DNA from: Trematomus loennbergii
Lineage: Eukaryota; Chordata; Actinopteri; Perciformes; Nototheniidae
Direction of reading: 5' to 3'
Assembly: GCA_012861695.1 (NCBI GenBank)
Contig: JAAOOA010000006.1
Span: forward strand, 26,855,811-26,919,810
DNA: 64,000 bases
In this document: one piece after another, positions 36,263 to 47,902 of the stretch
Numbering within the stretch: position 1 is the stretch's first letter
How the letters are laid out: each line of letters begins with the position of its first letter
Made by a program: the position numbers and the translations under genes
Notes under the pieces: generated by a model
Database searches by the model: none
The model's input: the letters and a program-made list of their open reading frames with translations, nothing else
Told to the model about the DNA's origin: nothing

Positions 36263-37769
36263 CGCATTCTGCTTGATCTGCGTGTAGGGAGGGGCGGCCC
36301 TGATTTTAGGATAGGAGCAGACTATTATAACAAACACGGCTACTTACTTGGCGGTCAGTCAGCTGTTATGGATGTATTTAGCATACAGATGGAGCATCTT
36401 ATTTCAGACTCCAGCTTACTGCTTCCTGCCTACTACCTGCCAGTTACCTGCCTAAGACCTGCCAAAGACCAGTATCTGGGAATGTTAAGCCCTCCCACTA
36501 TTTTCCAAGAGGGCGTTGCCAGATTTTCAATTTCAGGATTTAACCAGGAGATGGCGCTTCCTTCACAAAAACAGGAAGAGAACTTTCATGGACTTTCAGT
36601 TTTGTTTAGAAGAGCATTTGAACACATCAATATTTTAGATCAAATAAAGTATATCTAATCTTGTAATTCAATAATATATAGTCTTTATATATTAAATAAC
36701 TATGGCCAAACTAAGACTTAGTTTTTCACAAGAGAAAATGCAGATATTATATAAAAAGCTAAAGTTAAAATCTTGTGTTTAATGCCCCAAGAGCAATAAA
36801 AACACTTGGTAAAAAAATCCTGAGTGAGGCTTTCATAAATTGCATTTAGCTGACGCTTTTATCCAAAGCGACTTACTATTTAATAAATGATAAATGATTA
36901 TTCATAACAAATATGAGTGATGTGTGATTATTATTCATGCTATATACTGATATAGGGCTAAGTAAGCAATCAATCCTGCAAATTAACCTTAGTTGTTCAA
37001 TATATTTATTCAGACAATGTGAGTAGAAATACAGAAATTCTGCTCCCACCTAAGGCCAACGTTGCAATATTACAACATTTCCCTAAAAACTTACCAAAAC
37101 GTAAACATTTTTAAAACTCTTTCATTTCTGCTCCAGAGGCCAGGGGTTAAATTGGGATTTGATATGTGGGGGGGCTCTGTTAGAAGGTGCGACGGGGGGG
37201 GGGGGGGGTGTTGTCGGCCGTAAGCGAACCGGACCGTTGGCGTCCGGCCGTTCTGTGATTCTCCAGAACTCACAGCTGGCCAGGGATAAGTCCCGACTCT
37301 CCCGACGGCCAATCCGTGCCTCCCCTGACTGCACGTTGCTGACACACACGCTGCAAACTCTCTGCACGGAGGAGCCGCGGAGGAAGAGACACACGTTCAC
37401 TAAGCCGAAAAAACTATATCCGGTCACAGTGATCTGCTATTTTAAAGTAAATTCAACATATATCGACCCTAAATATAGCATATATTAAGAACGAGAAAGT
37501 GTTAACATCGTTTTTTGTAAACATATGACAAATGTGCGAGGGTGATGACATCAGAGCATCGTCCTATGGGCTTAGCCCCGGACAGGTACAACAGGTATTC
37601 ACTCAGAGGGGGGTAGGTACTAAATGCCACCCATTTACATGTAGGCAAACAGTCAAAAATCAACATACAGTAGGGGGGTGGGGGATGGTGAACGGTATGT
37701 GGGTATGTGGGACACTGAAAAGTCTATGTTAAAAAGCCTCAGTCACCTTAATTCATGTAATAAAAACAT
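36263..37769. other. Unassigned region with a fish-wide short repeat and a poly-G run
   Basis: The frame at 36233-36658 (VFSIQMEHLISDSSLLL) has no recognisable domain and is probably repeat-derived. At 36840-36878 lies TTGCATTTAGCTGACGCTTT followed by TATCCAAAGCGACTTAC, a short sequence that recurs in many fish genomes; its class is unsure. A G run of 14 bases or more lies at about 37194-37208. From 37300 on there are short GC-rich stretches with no known gene. Confidence 0.4.
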
Positions 37770-38850
37770 CTCAGGTCAGTAACACTGAAAGCTAAATGTG
37801 CAATACCATGTTCAGCTATGTTACTATTTATAATGTTATTGTTGTTACAACAGAAGATGTTTTTCTTTATATTGAAGTTAAATGCATCAATCTGGTGCAC
37901 TTTGAGGTCAAAATTAAGAGATTTATGGATACCGCTGGAAAAAGCTGCATATGCCGAGCCTGTACGTAGCGCTGTAACTTCCTCCACAAAAGCAGCCTTC
38001 TGTTTATTCAACGTGGTGGGGGCCGAGGGAACCGGGCAGAGTTTTTCGCCGGTCAACGTGTGTGAAAGTTTAAATCTTCCTTATTGAGCTTTAAAACAAA
38101 TGAATAACGACTATATATAATAATAAAATAAACACCGGCTGTTGTTATGCCTGCTGTAACGTTAAATTACTCCGTTCTCCGCTTAAGTAATTATGCCGTT
38201 ACAAGCTTCATAGTTGTATTTATCATCTAAATTTGCCGAAACAAGTTTAATATTCTGAAAGCCAAGACTTTGTTTATTTGAAATCAGATGAAAACAAACT
38301 GTAACGGACCCTGCCGTGTTATCTATGATTACTATGCCTTACTGTACATTCATAATTTCAGCCGGAGGGAGGGGTGCGGCGCTGCGGAGGAGCAGATTGC
38401 GAGTGAGGTGCCTGTCATCTTCCCTTTACAAGCTTCACAAATGTATTTATCGTGTGATTTTGGAAATAAAAGTTTCATATTCTGAAAGCCAAGACTTTGT
38501 TTATATATTATACGTGGGTAGCTATGACGTCAGAAGGAGTTACCGTAATTTGCAGCGACTTGACAGACATCTGCAAAGTCCTTATAAAATGATAGAATTT
38601 AAAAGAGTCTTGAAAAAGCATGGTGATGGCAATAAATGCATTAATGAATCCCCAAAATCTACAGAATACATTTCATTTCAGTATCTCAGGTCAGTAACAC
38701 TCAAAGCTAAATGTGCAATACCATGTTCAGCTATGTTACTATTTATAATGTTATTGTTGTTACAACAGAAGATGTTTTTCTTTATATTGAAGTTAAATGC
38801 ATCAATCTGGTGCACTTTGAGGGCAAAATTAAGAGATTTATGGATACAGC
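37770..38850. repeat. Local duplication, ~165-bp block repeated 915 bp apart
   Basis: A block starting at ATCTCAGGTCAGTAACACT (37770-37933) recurs at 38685-38848 with only a few changes, through GTTATTGTTGTTACAACAGA and GAGATTTATGGATAC. A second pair lies between them: TTCTGAAAGCCAAGACTTTG occurs near 38250 and 38480, each preceded by ACAAGCTTCA and GTATTTATC. The blocks are non-coding and may be parts of one older repeat family. Confidence 0.7.
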
Positions 38851-38869
38851 TCTCAACACTCATATGAAA

Positions 38870-40640
38870 CAGAACTGTTATAATAATGAAGAGAAACTAT
38901 GAAATAAGAAATGAATCAAATTCAAATGTAATTATCATATCATATATTATATAGTGTATTGTATTATTAAGTAATATCATACATTAACCCCATTATAGCA
39001 GATGCCACATTGAATGGATGAACACATTTATGCATCAATAATTACAACAGAGTATTTCTAAATACAAGTTGTAAAAATACTTATATGTATTTAATACTAA
39101 TAACATAATGATTAATTTTACTTTCAGATGATAATACTTTTCAGGGTTAGGGTTAGGTCGGTCTGACAGCGCTTAGCTCTCTGCTGCAGAGAGGAAGAGA
39201 AGATCACTGCTCTAAACAAAGTAAAAAATCGTACATCCAAACAGAATAAATATAATTAATTATTATTAATACGTTAAGTCTTGTTCATTTTATGAAATGT
39301 TTGATATTTCCGGCACAGACCCTTTCATACCGGCAATGCGCGATAGAAACAACAGGAACTGCGACAGCATAAATATGCGAACACAAACCTACAGACTGCT
39401 GGAGAAGAGATATCACAGGGGGGGTTGGGACACACACATTCCGATGGCCAATTAGTTTTAAACAAAGAGTATACTCAACATAGGGGGGTGGGGGCTGGTG
39501 AACGGTATGGTCAATGTTTGTAAACACTGTGACATTTTGACTTTATTTGATCATTTCAGTTAAAAACTAACGTTCATATTTCTCTTTTTGAGAAGAGAAA
39601 TATGAATATGTTAGTGGCTGACCCAGCCCCATGGTCTGTCACAGTAGTGCGGGAAAGAGAAGTGCACTGTTTTGCCTGGCTGGACCTGTAATTTACAGGA
39701 AAGGAGTGCACGCTACTAAAGAGACACGCTACCATGGAAACCAAACAATGGTGTTGCTGTATTGAAGTCCGAGTGGAAACAGTCATATTTGGAGCGTTAT
39801 GTTAGAATGAAACAGCCAGGTCGTGACTCACAAAAAAAAGTGTTACTTCACTAACTGTAAGCTTGTCACTCAGAGTAACCTACAGTTAACTTAACTGTTG
39901 GAAAAGAAAGATCAGGGGGGGAGAGAGCTGTGGCTGATGGGCCATTAGGTGTGTAAACACACAGCTGAGAGCTGCCGTTTCATTCTGACTGTTTAAAAAA
40001 CGGTAACAACGGACTATTTTTCTTAGCGGATGCATGTCAATTTAAATCAATACATACAACTATTTTTTAAATCAATAAAAACATTTTCTAAATCCATAAA
40101 AGTATTTCAATTAATATTGGGAGTCATGTCGTTACTTTGTTGAGAATGTGGCCATGTAATAAGCGGGATAATTTGCAGCGACTTGGTCATTATGGGGAAA
40201 AATAACACCCAGGGATCAAGATCTTGATCTGCCTGACAAGGCTCCATTAAAATATAAATATGTTTAGTGAATTACTGAGTTTAGGCACGTTAATAACATT
40301 TTAATGAAGTTGAATACAGTATATTCATATTTGTCAGTGATTTCATGTCAATTCGGCGAACATAAACATAAATGATCGTGGTGAAGATGATGATTAAATT
40401 AGGATTAAAAATCGAGAGCCGGCTGCATTTCCTCTCGTTCGTTTTTTTCGACTAAACAACATTATTTTGTTAAATAACAACATGGTGATGTTTTGTAAAT
40501 GATTACATGTCTTATTTAGCACAGACTATGATCCTATCCGTGACATATGGATCTTAACAAAGATCCGCTATACATTAGTACCAGACATACTGTACATCCA
40601 GTTTACTGTATCGAAGTTGATTTCACATGAGCTCCAGTGT
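38870..40640. other. Unassigned AT-rich region
   Basis: No gene. The string GGGGGGTGGGGGcTGGTGAAC near 39483 also occurs near 37674, so part of this region is another copy of the repeat unit seen there. Short frames lack family features. Confidence 0.4.
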
Positions 40641-40764
40641 GGAACCCCACTGCACCCCTGGTGGATCAATGATCCATTGCAGCTGGCTTCACAATAATTC
40701 AATTTATTTATCACGGGGGCGGTATCAAGTCAGACTGGGGGCCGGCTCTTCATCACGAACCGAT

Positions 40765-41180
40765 CACGGGCTGTGCTCCCAGTGGGCAGGATGAACATGA
40801 ATGAGTCCGTCCACTCAGGGTTAAAAGCTCTGTTCTCACTGTCCACTTTCCTCTTCTTGGAGAGCGCCATGTGTAATTATTTGTCTCTCCCTGTCTGCCG
40901 CTAGCACGCCTGTTCACTCTCCTCTCCGTCTTCTCTCCCTGTATCGCTAATTATTCTCTTCACTCACTTCCTCTCCGCTTCTCTCTGCCGCTCTCTCGTC
41001 TCTTCTTCTGTGTTTCTCTCCCTGTATCGCTCACTCATCTCTTTCGCCCCTTGTCGGCGGCGGTTAAAATAGAATCGCCCCGTCAAAATTGAAATCCCCT
41101 ATTAATGTATTGATTATAGGTCCGGGTCCGAATAGGTCGGCGTTTGGGTCCGGATCCGGATCCGGACCGCGGTCCGCCTG
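40765..41180 (-). mobile_element. 5' end of a GTF2IRD2/Charlie-type hAT with deleted body
   Basis: The minus-strand ATG at 40870 opens MALSKKRKVDSENRAFNPEW followed by TDSFMF.LPTG, the N-terminus typical of the hAT transposases that gave rise to GTF2IRD2/ZBED5-like genes. After LPTGS the family sequence is lost and the frame stops soon after. The terminus CAGGCGGACCGCGGTCCGGA (read on the minus strand) is at 41180. It is thus an internally deleted copy. The foldback element at 41191 is inserted 10 bp beyond its end. Confidence 0.65.
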
Positions 41181-41190
41181 TTACTGAACT

Positions 41191-43873
41191 CAACCCGGTA
41201 TCACGGCAAGACGTGAACATGTGACGATCTACCATGCTGGGAGACGTGAATATGTCACGGTTTCGTCCCTTCAAACGTGACAGTTACACGGTATTGTTAA
41301 CATGGCCCAACCAGTGGAGAAATACCCGGAAGTGCCTAGCAAATGGTCTACCGCGCCTATTGGTCGGTTTTTATTGTCAAAATAGATGTTTTTAATTTAT
41401 TTTTTAATCGTCACACTTGATTTCGCCGATTTTCTTGTTGCCCTAGCTGGTCGACACCTCTTTTAGCAGAAACAAAGGCTACATTAATGTATTAAATCGA
41501 TGTTAATCCATGTGTGTGGAGGTGTGGATGTGGAATTAACGGACGTGACGTTGTTGCAACGCAATTTACAAACTCTTCAACTACAACCCTAATTATATTT
41601 AAAAACATTTTAGAAGGCCTCACGAAATACTTTAATGTAAATTAAAATGTAAATGTGAAGTGTGAATGATGTGTGTAATGTGGTGATTGACATTATTCAC
41701 CCACGGATCTATGGGTTGGGGGTATTGTTCCGCACGGACATTTTAGTTAACCGGACTCCTGTTGATGTGAAATCCGAAAAAAACAAAAAATAAAATAATA
41801 CTTTATTCCGAGTTTGCTTGCTTTTCTCTTTGGAGGTCATCACATAACGGCATTGTAATACACGGTTCGGCTGCATTAAATATACATATCTGCCGTAGTT
41901 CTGTATTTATAGAGCCCTGATGAGAAGACTTCTGGACAAACAGGAAGCACTGCCGCCAAAACTGAAAACGTGACGTGGATCATAAATATATCAGCAATTA
42001 AACAACATCTTACATTTATTTTCACACAATACGTCTCCTTGCAGTATCAATACTAATTCTGACTTTTATATTTGATCCAATTGGTAGATAGGCTGTATTT
42101 ACACCATAACGGTGCACAGCTGATAGAAAGGCACATCTAGTGGTTAAAGCACGTTATTGAATTTTATTATTTTTCACAAAAATGAAACCATCAATAGCAG
42201 AAACAGAATTAACTGTCATTAGTAAACCACCCAAAAAAAAGATCATAAATGGTTTTGTTTTATATATATTTAAGGATAATAATAGCAATGTAACACTGTC
42301 TATGACACTTACTGTATAACACTGATTTGAAAAACATACAGAAAAAACTAATTCACTGCCCTTAATAAAGTATTTAAATATACATTTCAGGTGTGCTGTT
42401 TTGTTTAGATCATTGACATCTGGAGCTCTTTTAATGTCCTTTTTGATTATTGTTACACCAGGTCTTGTCAAAACCTTTATTCCATATTCAATATCCATTA
42501 CTAAACAAAACAGCAATTCTACTCCACTACAATTCAGAGGTTAACCTGGTATTTTTACTCCACTACATTTATTTTAGTTACTTTGCAGATTCTGATTAAT
42601 GATGTGAAATATAAACAACCCTTAAATCAGGCTTTAGTTACACCTGAGTAAAATTCAGGGAAAGGTGATTGTCAAGTGCCAACAATCAGGAGAGATATTT
42701 GATAGTTGCTGCTTGAGAAGACTAAACATTTATCTGCAGATCCCTATAAAGTATATTCATTACTCGTTATTCTCTACTAATAGTTAATTAAAGACTGTAT
42801 ATAATGGCTATTTTGCATATCCCTTTCAAGATTTCAAGATTTTCTAAGGATCATTGACATATCATATACACAACTAATTCAATAACGTGCTTTAACCACT
42901 AGGCGGTGCACACAAGGTACACACAGCCATAATAACTTTGTATTATTAGTGTAGGACACTTGTGTATGTATAACATCTGAAGATGTGTAGTTTTATTCAT
43001 GTTTTCACATAATTGTACAGGATATTGCTATATTATTTCACATGTTTTACTTATAATATCTGATTTGTAAAACATCACAGACAGAAAGGTATATCCGTCA
43101 TTTATAAGCATTTAAATCCATAGATGTGTCTCCCATCACCCAAATCCCCTGACTATTCTCTCAACTCAGTATTTACATTCTTATATTCAAAGAAAATCAG
43201 TAATATCTTTAAAAACGACAAGTCCTTTTATATCAGCTGTGCACCGTTATGGTGTATAACGTATTTTTTTTCGGATTTCACATCAACAGTAAGTCCGTTA
43301 ACTAAAATGTCCGTGCGGAACAATACCCCCAACCCATAGATCCGTGGGTGAATAATGTCAATCACCACATTACACACACCCCTTCACATTTACATTTTAA
43401 TTTACATTAAAGTATTTCGTGAGGCCTTCTAAAATGTTTTAAATATAATTAGGGTTGTAGTTGAAGAGTTTGTAAATTGCGTTGCCTGGCAACGCAATCG
43501 CACAACGTCACGTCCGTTAATTCCACATCCACCAGTCTATGATCCACACACATGGATTAACATCGATTTAATACATTAATGTAGCCTTTGTTTCTGCTAA
43601 AAGAGGTGTCGACCAGCTAGGGCAACAAGAAAATCGGCGAAATCAAGTGTGACGATTAAAAAATAAATTAAAAACATCTCATTTTGACAATAAAAACCGA
43701 CCAATAGGCGCGGTAGACCATTTGCTTGGCACTTCCGGGTATTTCTCCACTGGTTGGGCCATGTTAACAATACCGTGTAACTGTCACGTTTGAAGGGACG
43801 AAACCGTGACATATTCACGTCTCCCAGCATGGTAGATCGTCACATGTTCACGTCTTGCCGTGATACCGGGTTG
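41191..43873. mobile_element. Long-TIR foldback DNA transposon, 2.7 kb, with perfect 8-bp TSD
   Basis: Begins CAACCCGGTATCACGGC and ends with its reverse complement. The target duplication ACTGAACT is at 41183-41190 and 43874-43881. The left arm (to about 42130) and right arm (from about 43235) are inverted copies of each other, with the right arm missing a central part. The element at 683-1883 is a shorter relative: its 979-1883 part is the inverse of this left arm. The middle (42130-43235) has no transposase. It contains a fragment (about 42520-42660) similar to the hAT MITE at 8012-8547. Confidence 0.85.
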
Positions 43874-43892
43874 ACTGAACTATGATCTACAC

Positions 43893-45561
43893 CAGGGGTA
43901 CTCAAATACAAATCTTAAAGGTCCAAACATTTTGTTTCAATAAGACAAAGGTCCGTTTATTACGGTCATTCAAACTTTTAAACAATTGCAACAAGATTCT
44001 TAACGCGAGGTTGCAAAAACAAAAAAAATGTGTATGCAGCAGTTTTCATTGTTATTGTGTCTGTGCTTGATCCCTCAGAGTCGCAGTGTAAGAGCTGCAC
44101 AGTTATGAATAAAGGCAGCTGCACCCTCTTTCATTCAGCATTCCCATTATTGCTTTATAAATGTCTTGCCCCCTTGTGTGTCCACTGAGGTTCGTCAGGC
44201 CCAACACATCTTCAACAAACTCCCCCTTTGCCTCATCATAAACACTCACACACACCAGCAACTGAGCATTGTCAGTGGACTCATCCACAGCTAAGGAAAT
44301 GCACTGTGCATTTTTTATTCCATCACAAAGCTGATTAATCAAATCACCAGCCAGTATTTATGTTCTTCTGGTTGCTGTGGAATCTGAGAGGGGGATTTGC
44401 TTGATTTGACCTGTTATTTCCTCTTTTTGTTTGCCTTCAAACATGGTCTCCATCACTTCAGTCATGCATTCTTTTATACTTCAGTTATTATCCAGTGGAA
44501 TGTCCTTACCTACTGACCTAGTTAAATCAAAGTGGTTACTTTCTTTTGTCTTATTTGACTTTCTCAGGACTTAAAACTGTTTTTTGGGGGCAGACCCCCA
44601 CAAAGAAAAAAAATATTTACACACGTAAGGTCATCATCTTAACAGTTTTGTATGCTCATCCGTGAGCAGAGCATCAAGTTGACATGTCTATTACAGCTGA
44701 ATGTGGCGATTACCATTTTGTTCAGCAATATGCCTCACAAACTTATTAAGATCAACAGCTTTAGTGCGTTTTGATTCAATGCTGAGTACAGCCAAACTTG
44801 ACAGTCTCTTCTATGTCATTGTAGACCGCAAATACCTCATTCCTTCAGTACTTGGGTCCCAATGCTTCTCGTTTTGCGCCGTCCCGTTCAACGCCAATCA
44901 TATTTCCACGCTCGCGCCAGGGACGGGGGAGGGGTTACAAGACGTGCATCTTGTGCTGCATTCACTTGCACTCGGACATTAGAGACTTTCTCTCATAAAT
45001 GTCAGATGAGCCACAACTTTTCTTTCAAAACAAAGCTGCCAACTGGGGTGGCAGCTGGGGTGGCAAGGAATATTTGTAGGGTGGCAGTTGCCACCCCATG
45101 CCACCCCGGTAGGTGAAACTAGGCTACTAGCTACAGTACAGATGCAACTAGTTGAGCTGTTAACTCTCGCTCTGACTTTTATTTTTTTAAACTCTCGCTC
45201 CGACTCAGACAGGTTGAAAGAGACAACACACGCATTTTTCCCACCGGCATTCCGCGAAGACCCGCCCTACTGTGCCTCTGATTCGCAGACGACTGTGGGG
45301 GGAAAAAACGCTGACGGGATGCTGAATGTGATTGGACCAAAGCGTTGACAGACACACACAGACAGTGGAACAGTCTGACATGCAGAGCGCTGTATGCAGC
45401 GGACATAGCGGAGAATTTTAACTCGTTGCGTTGTGGCGATGTCTCGCAGATAACACAGATAATACAGATAATACATATGAAAAGTATAATTTGCTCAGAG
45501 TCCAGAGACAGTTGTGGTTCGGTCCGGATCCGGACCGGAGTCCGGACTTTGAGGATGCCTG
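43893..45561 (-). mobile_element. hAT (Charlie-type) composite, 1.67 kb, with perfect 8-bp TSD
   Basis: Left end CAGGGGTACTCAAATACAAA and right end CTTTGAGGATGCCTG, with the target duplication ATCTACAC at 43885-43892 and 45562-45569. The right subterminal region has GGTCCGGATCCGGACC, like the element ending at 41180. Inside are pieces of two hAT transposases in the wrong order for a single gene: a middle segment at 44103-44342 and a C-terminal segment at about 44690-44800 (RLSSLAVLSIESKRTKAVDL on the minus strand). The region 44570-45110, with GGGGGCAGACCCCCAC and repeated GGGGTGGCA, looks like a second nested hAT fragment. Defective. Confidence 0.75.
44103..44342 (-). pseudogene. Middle part of a hAT transposase
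   Basis: Open for 79 codons: MINQLCDGIKNAQCISLAVD, then ESTDNAQLLVCVSVYDE and LGLTNLSGHTRGQDIYKAI. It contains the conserved hAT catalytic-region string SLAVDESTD. Continuing sequence on either side is missing or broken. Confidence 0.75.
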
Positions 45562-46385
45562 ATCTACACTACAGGCTTATAGACAAACTTTTTTTTCTCC
45601 TGCTACAGTTACCAAACGTTTTCTTTTTGGACCCAATTGTCACACCTGATTGCCACGACTGACGCTACGATTTCCTATCTGTCCACCCTGCTACTGTAAC
45701 TCACCGGCTCCTGCTCCAGGGCTAACGTCAAAGCTAATGTTAGTGGACTCTGCTTCCATAAAAAAAAAAAAAGATTCTCCATCCTGGCTTGGTGCTGATT
45801 CTGGTTCACTGTATCGACTGCTCCTGCTGCAGATTGTTATTTGATCTGCTGGAAAGGACTTTACAACAACTGTTTTTTCCACCTAGTCTGACGATGATCA
45901 ACAGCTAGCCTAGCTCCCCTTGCTCCAGCCATCGGCGCTCCTCTCGAGTCCTCTGTGGAAAACATAGCTGGTTTCCACCACATCTCCCCAGTGCTGTCCG
46001 TCCTTTGGTCGCTTCCTGGACAGCTCACCTGCTGTCCTGGTCCTCTCATCTCCCAGTCGGTCAGCAACCACAGCTAGCCTTGTGCTACTGAAGCATTCTA
46101 CCGGCTTCACGTTGCTACAATACTCTGCCTCGCAACTTTCTAAACTCAATAACTTCACTACGCCTCCTCTATGTCTGTCGGTCATAAAATACTTCGGGCT
46201 GTTACACAGCAGACCCAGGTATATCCATAGAGGTTCCAAACGTGGGTTTGTTGACTCAGGCTCATCGCACCCCATTCCAACTGTGTGCTCCGGCCCCCAT
46301 CACCGCCCACTTATGTTATCACAACAAACCACACGTATGCACTGTCAATCTGAAGCCATTGGTCTGTGTTGATATATATATAATA
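45562..46385. other. Region before the LINE remnant, unassigned
   Basis: About 0.8 kb with no recognised coding domain. It lies directly upstream of the endonuclease remnant in the same direction and could be the 5' part of that LINE. An A run is at 45760-45771. Confidence 0.35.
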
Positions 46386-46389
46386 TAAT

Positions 46390-47160
46390 AAAGCATCACT
46401 CATCCATAAGATCATCACTGATAGGAAAATTCACTTTCTCTGCCTCACTGAGACATGGCAAAACCAACAGGATATTCGCGCTCTCAACCAAGCCACAACC
46501 CCAGGTTATGCCTATCTCCAAATGCCCCGCTCCATTGAACGAAGTGGTGGGCTGGCAATAATCCATAGAGCCGACATCCCTGTAAATCGACTGTTTGTAT
46601 TGAATAACACCTCATTTGAATGCATTGCCTTCTCGTTGACTGCCCTCTCAAAGCAGCAGGTTTGCCTTATCTACCGCCCCCCAAACCTTCCACCTCATTC
46701 ATGTCTGAGTTCTCGGAGTTTCTCACCTCATTCTGCTCCAGGTTTCAACATCCACGACTCTAGCACCTGCACCTTTGCTGCTGAGTTTCTGTCACTACTG
46801 GACTGCTTTAACATCACACAGCATGTCCAAGTCCCACCCACACAAAGGGTCACACCCTGGACCTTGTGTGCTCAGTTGGCACTGCACCCACCCATATCCA
46901 GGCTTTGGACCTTGCTGTTGCAGACCATCTTGCAATCCTGTGTTTTGTTCCTGTTCCCATGCAAAGACAGTAAGTCTACCTGCCCTTAACACCATGGTAG
47001 CATCCCCCAACACCCCTGTGGATGACCTGGCAGCCCACCACAACACAGCCCTGTCGCACAGCCTAGAAGCTGTTGGCCCTCTCAATACCCTGATCAGCCT
47101 TTCGGGTGTTCTTTTCCCCATAATGACCGCCTCGATGCACATTATCCCTTACATTAACAC
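46390..47160 (+). mobile_element. LINE remnant, apurinic-type endonuclease domain
   Basis: Plus-strand translation with frame changes gives KIITDRKIHFLCLTETW, GYAYLQMPRSIERSGGLAII, CLIYRPPN and a late segment, FLSLLDCFNITQHVQVP. These match the endonuclease of jockey/CR1-superfamily LINEs (TETW, GGLA and YRPP motifs). At least two frameshifts are present and the reverse transcriptase is absent. Confidence 0.7.
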
Positions 47161-47276
47161 CAGGTTTACTAATCTACCCGCACAATTTTTCTCTGGTGTT
47201 GGAATGTCTTGCGATGTTTGTGAATTCTTAAAAAACAAAACACCACTTCATTTCGGGTTAAAATGTGTTGTAACGT

Positions 47277-47409
47277 GTGTTACTGAGAATTGTAACCGGT
47301 ATTATATTACCCACATTTCATTAGTAATGCGTTACATTACTGCGTTACAGCAAAAAGTAATACATTACTGTAACTCCGTTACTTTTGTAACGTGTTACGC
47401 CCAACACTG
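47277..47409. mobile_element. hAT terminal fragment
   Basis: Ends in ACGTGTTACGCCCAACACTG, with dense GTTAC/GTAAC motifs upstream, the same terminus style as the hAT at 3298-4227. Only one end is present. Confidence 0.6.
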
Positions 47410-47902
47410 AATAGATCGTATATATGGGAATCTTGTATATTCATTTATCTACATCCATGTACTTATTTGGCCTATACATAATTATATTTATGTGTGCCCT
47501 TTCCCGGGGTGCTATCAATTGTTAGGCCCACCTTTGGATACCGGTCCTGCTGTTTTGGCTCTTTGAGAGTACATCCGCCTTTGCTTTGTGAGCTCCGCGG
47601 CTGTTGAAGTGTCCAACCTCGCTTGGCTCGGGAGCAATTCGGGCTCCAGGGAACTCGCCGTCCAATTCTTTAAGATATACTTACTGTTTAATTTGTGAAT
47701 CTGTTGTTTTGTATTTTGTTCATTTTGTGTTAATTGGAGATTTTATTTGGATATGTTAATTAATTTGGTTGTATTTGTTTTGTTATTCATTTTGTTATTT
47801 ATATACTGGTATTTTTCTTGTGTTATTTTCAATATTTGTTAGCTGCACCAAATGTTTGATACTTTGTGGTGTGTTTTTAACTGTCTTTTCCCTTTGTCAG
47901 AC
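47410..47902. other. Unassigned flank of the foldback element
   Basis: T-rich DNA ending in TTTGTCAGAC, whose last 8 bases are the target duplication of the next element. The matching flank resumes at 51324 (AGGTGCTGTGGGCC). Nothing coding was recognised in either half. Confidence 0.4.

Noticed and set aside
36233..36658. 141-codon frame
   Set aside because: No recognisable domain or splice context, and it starts inside a GC-rich tandem repeat.
45750..45780. A run as possible processed pseudogene tail
   Set aside because: No coding homology upstream and no target duplication seen.
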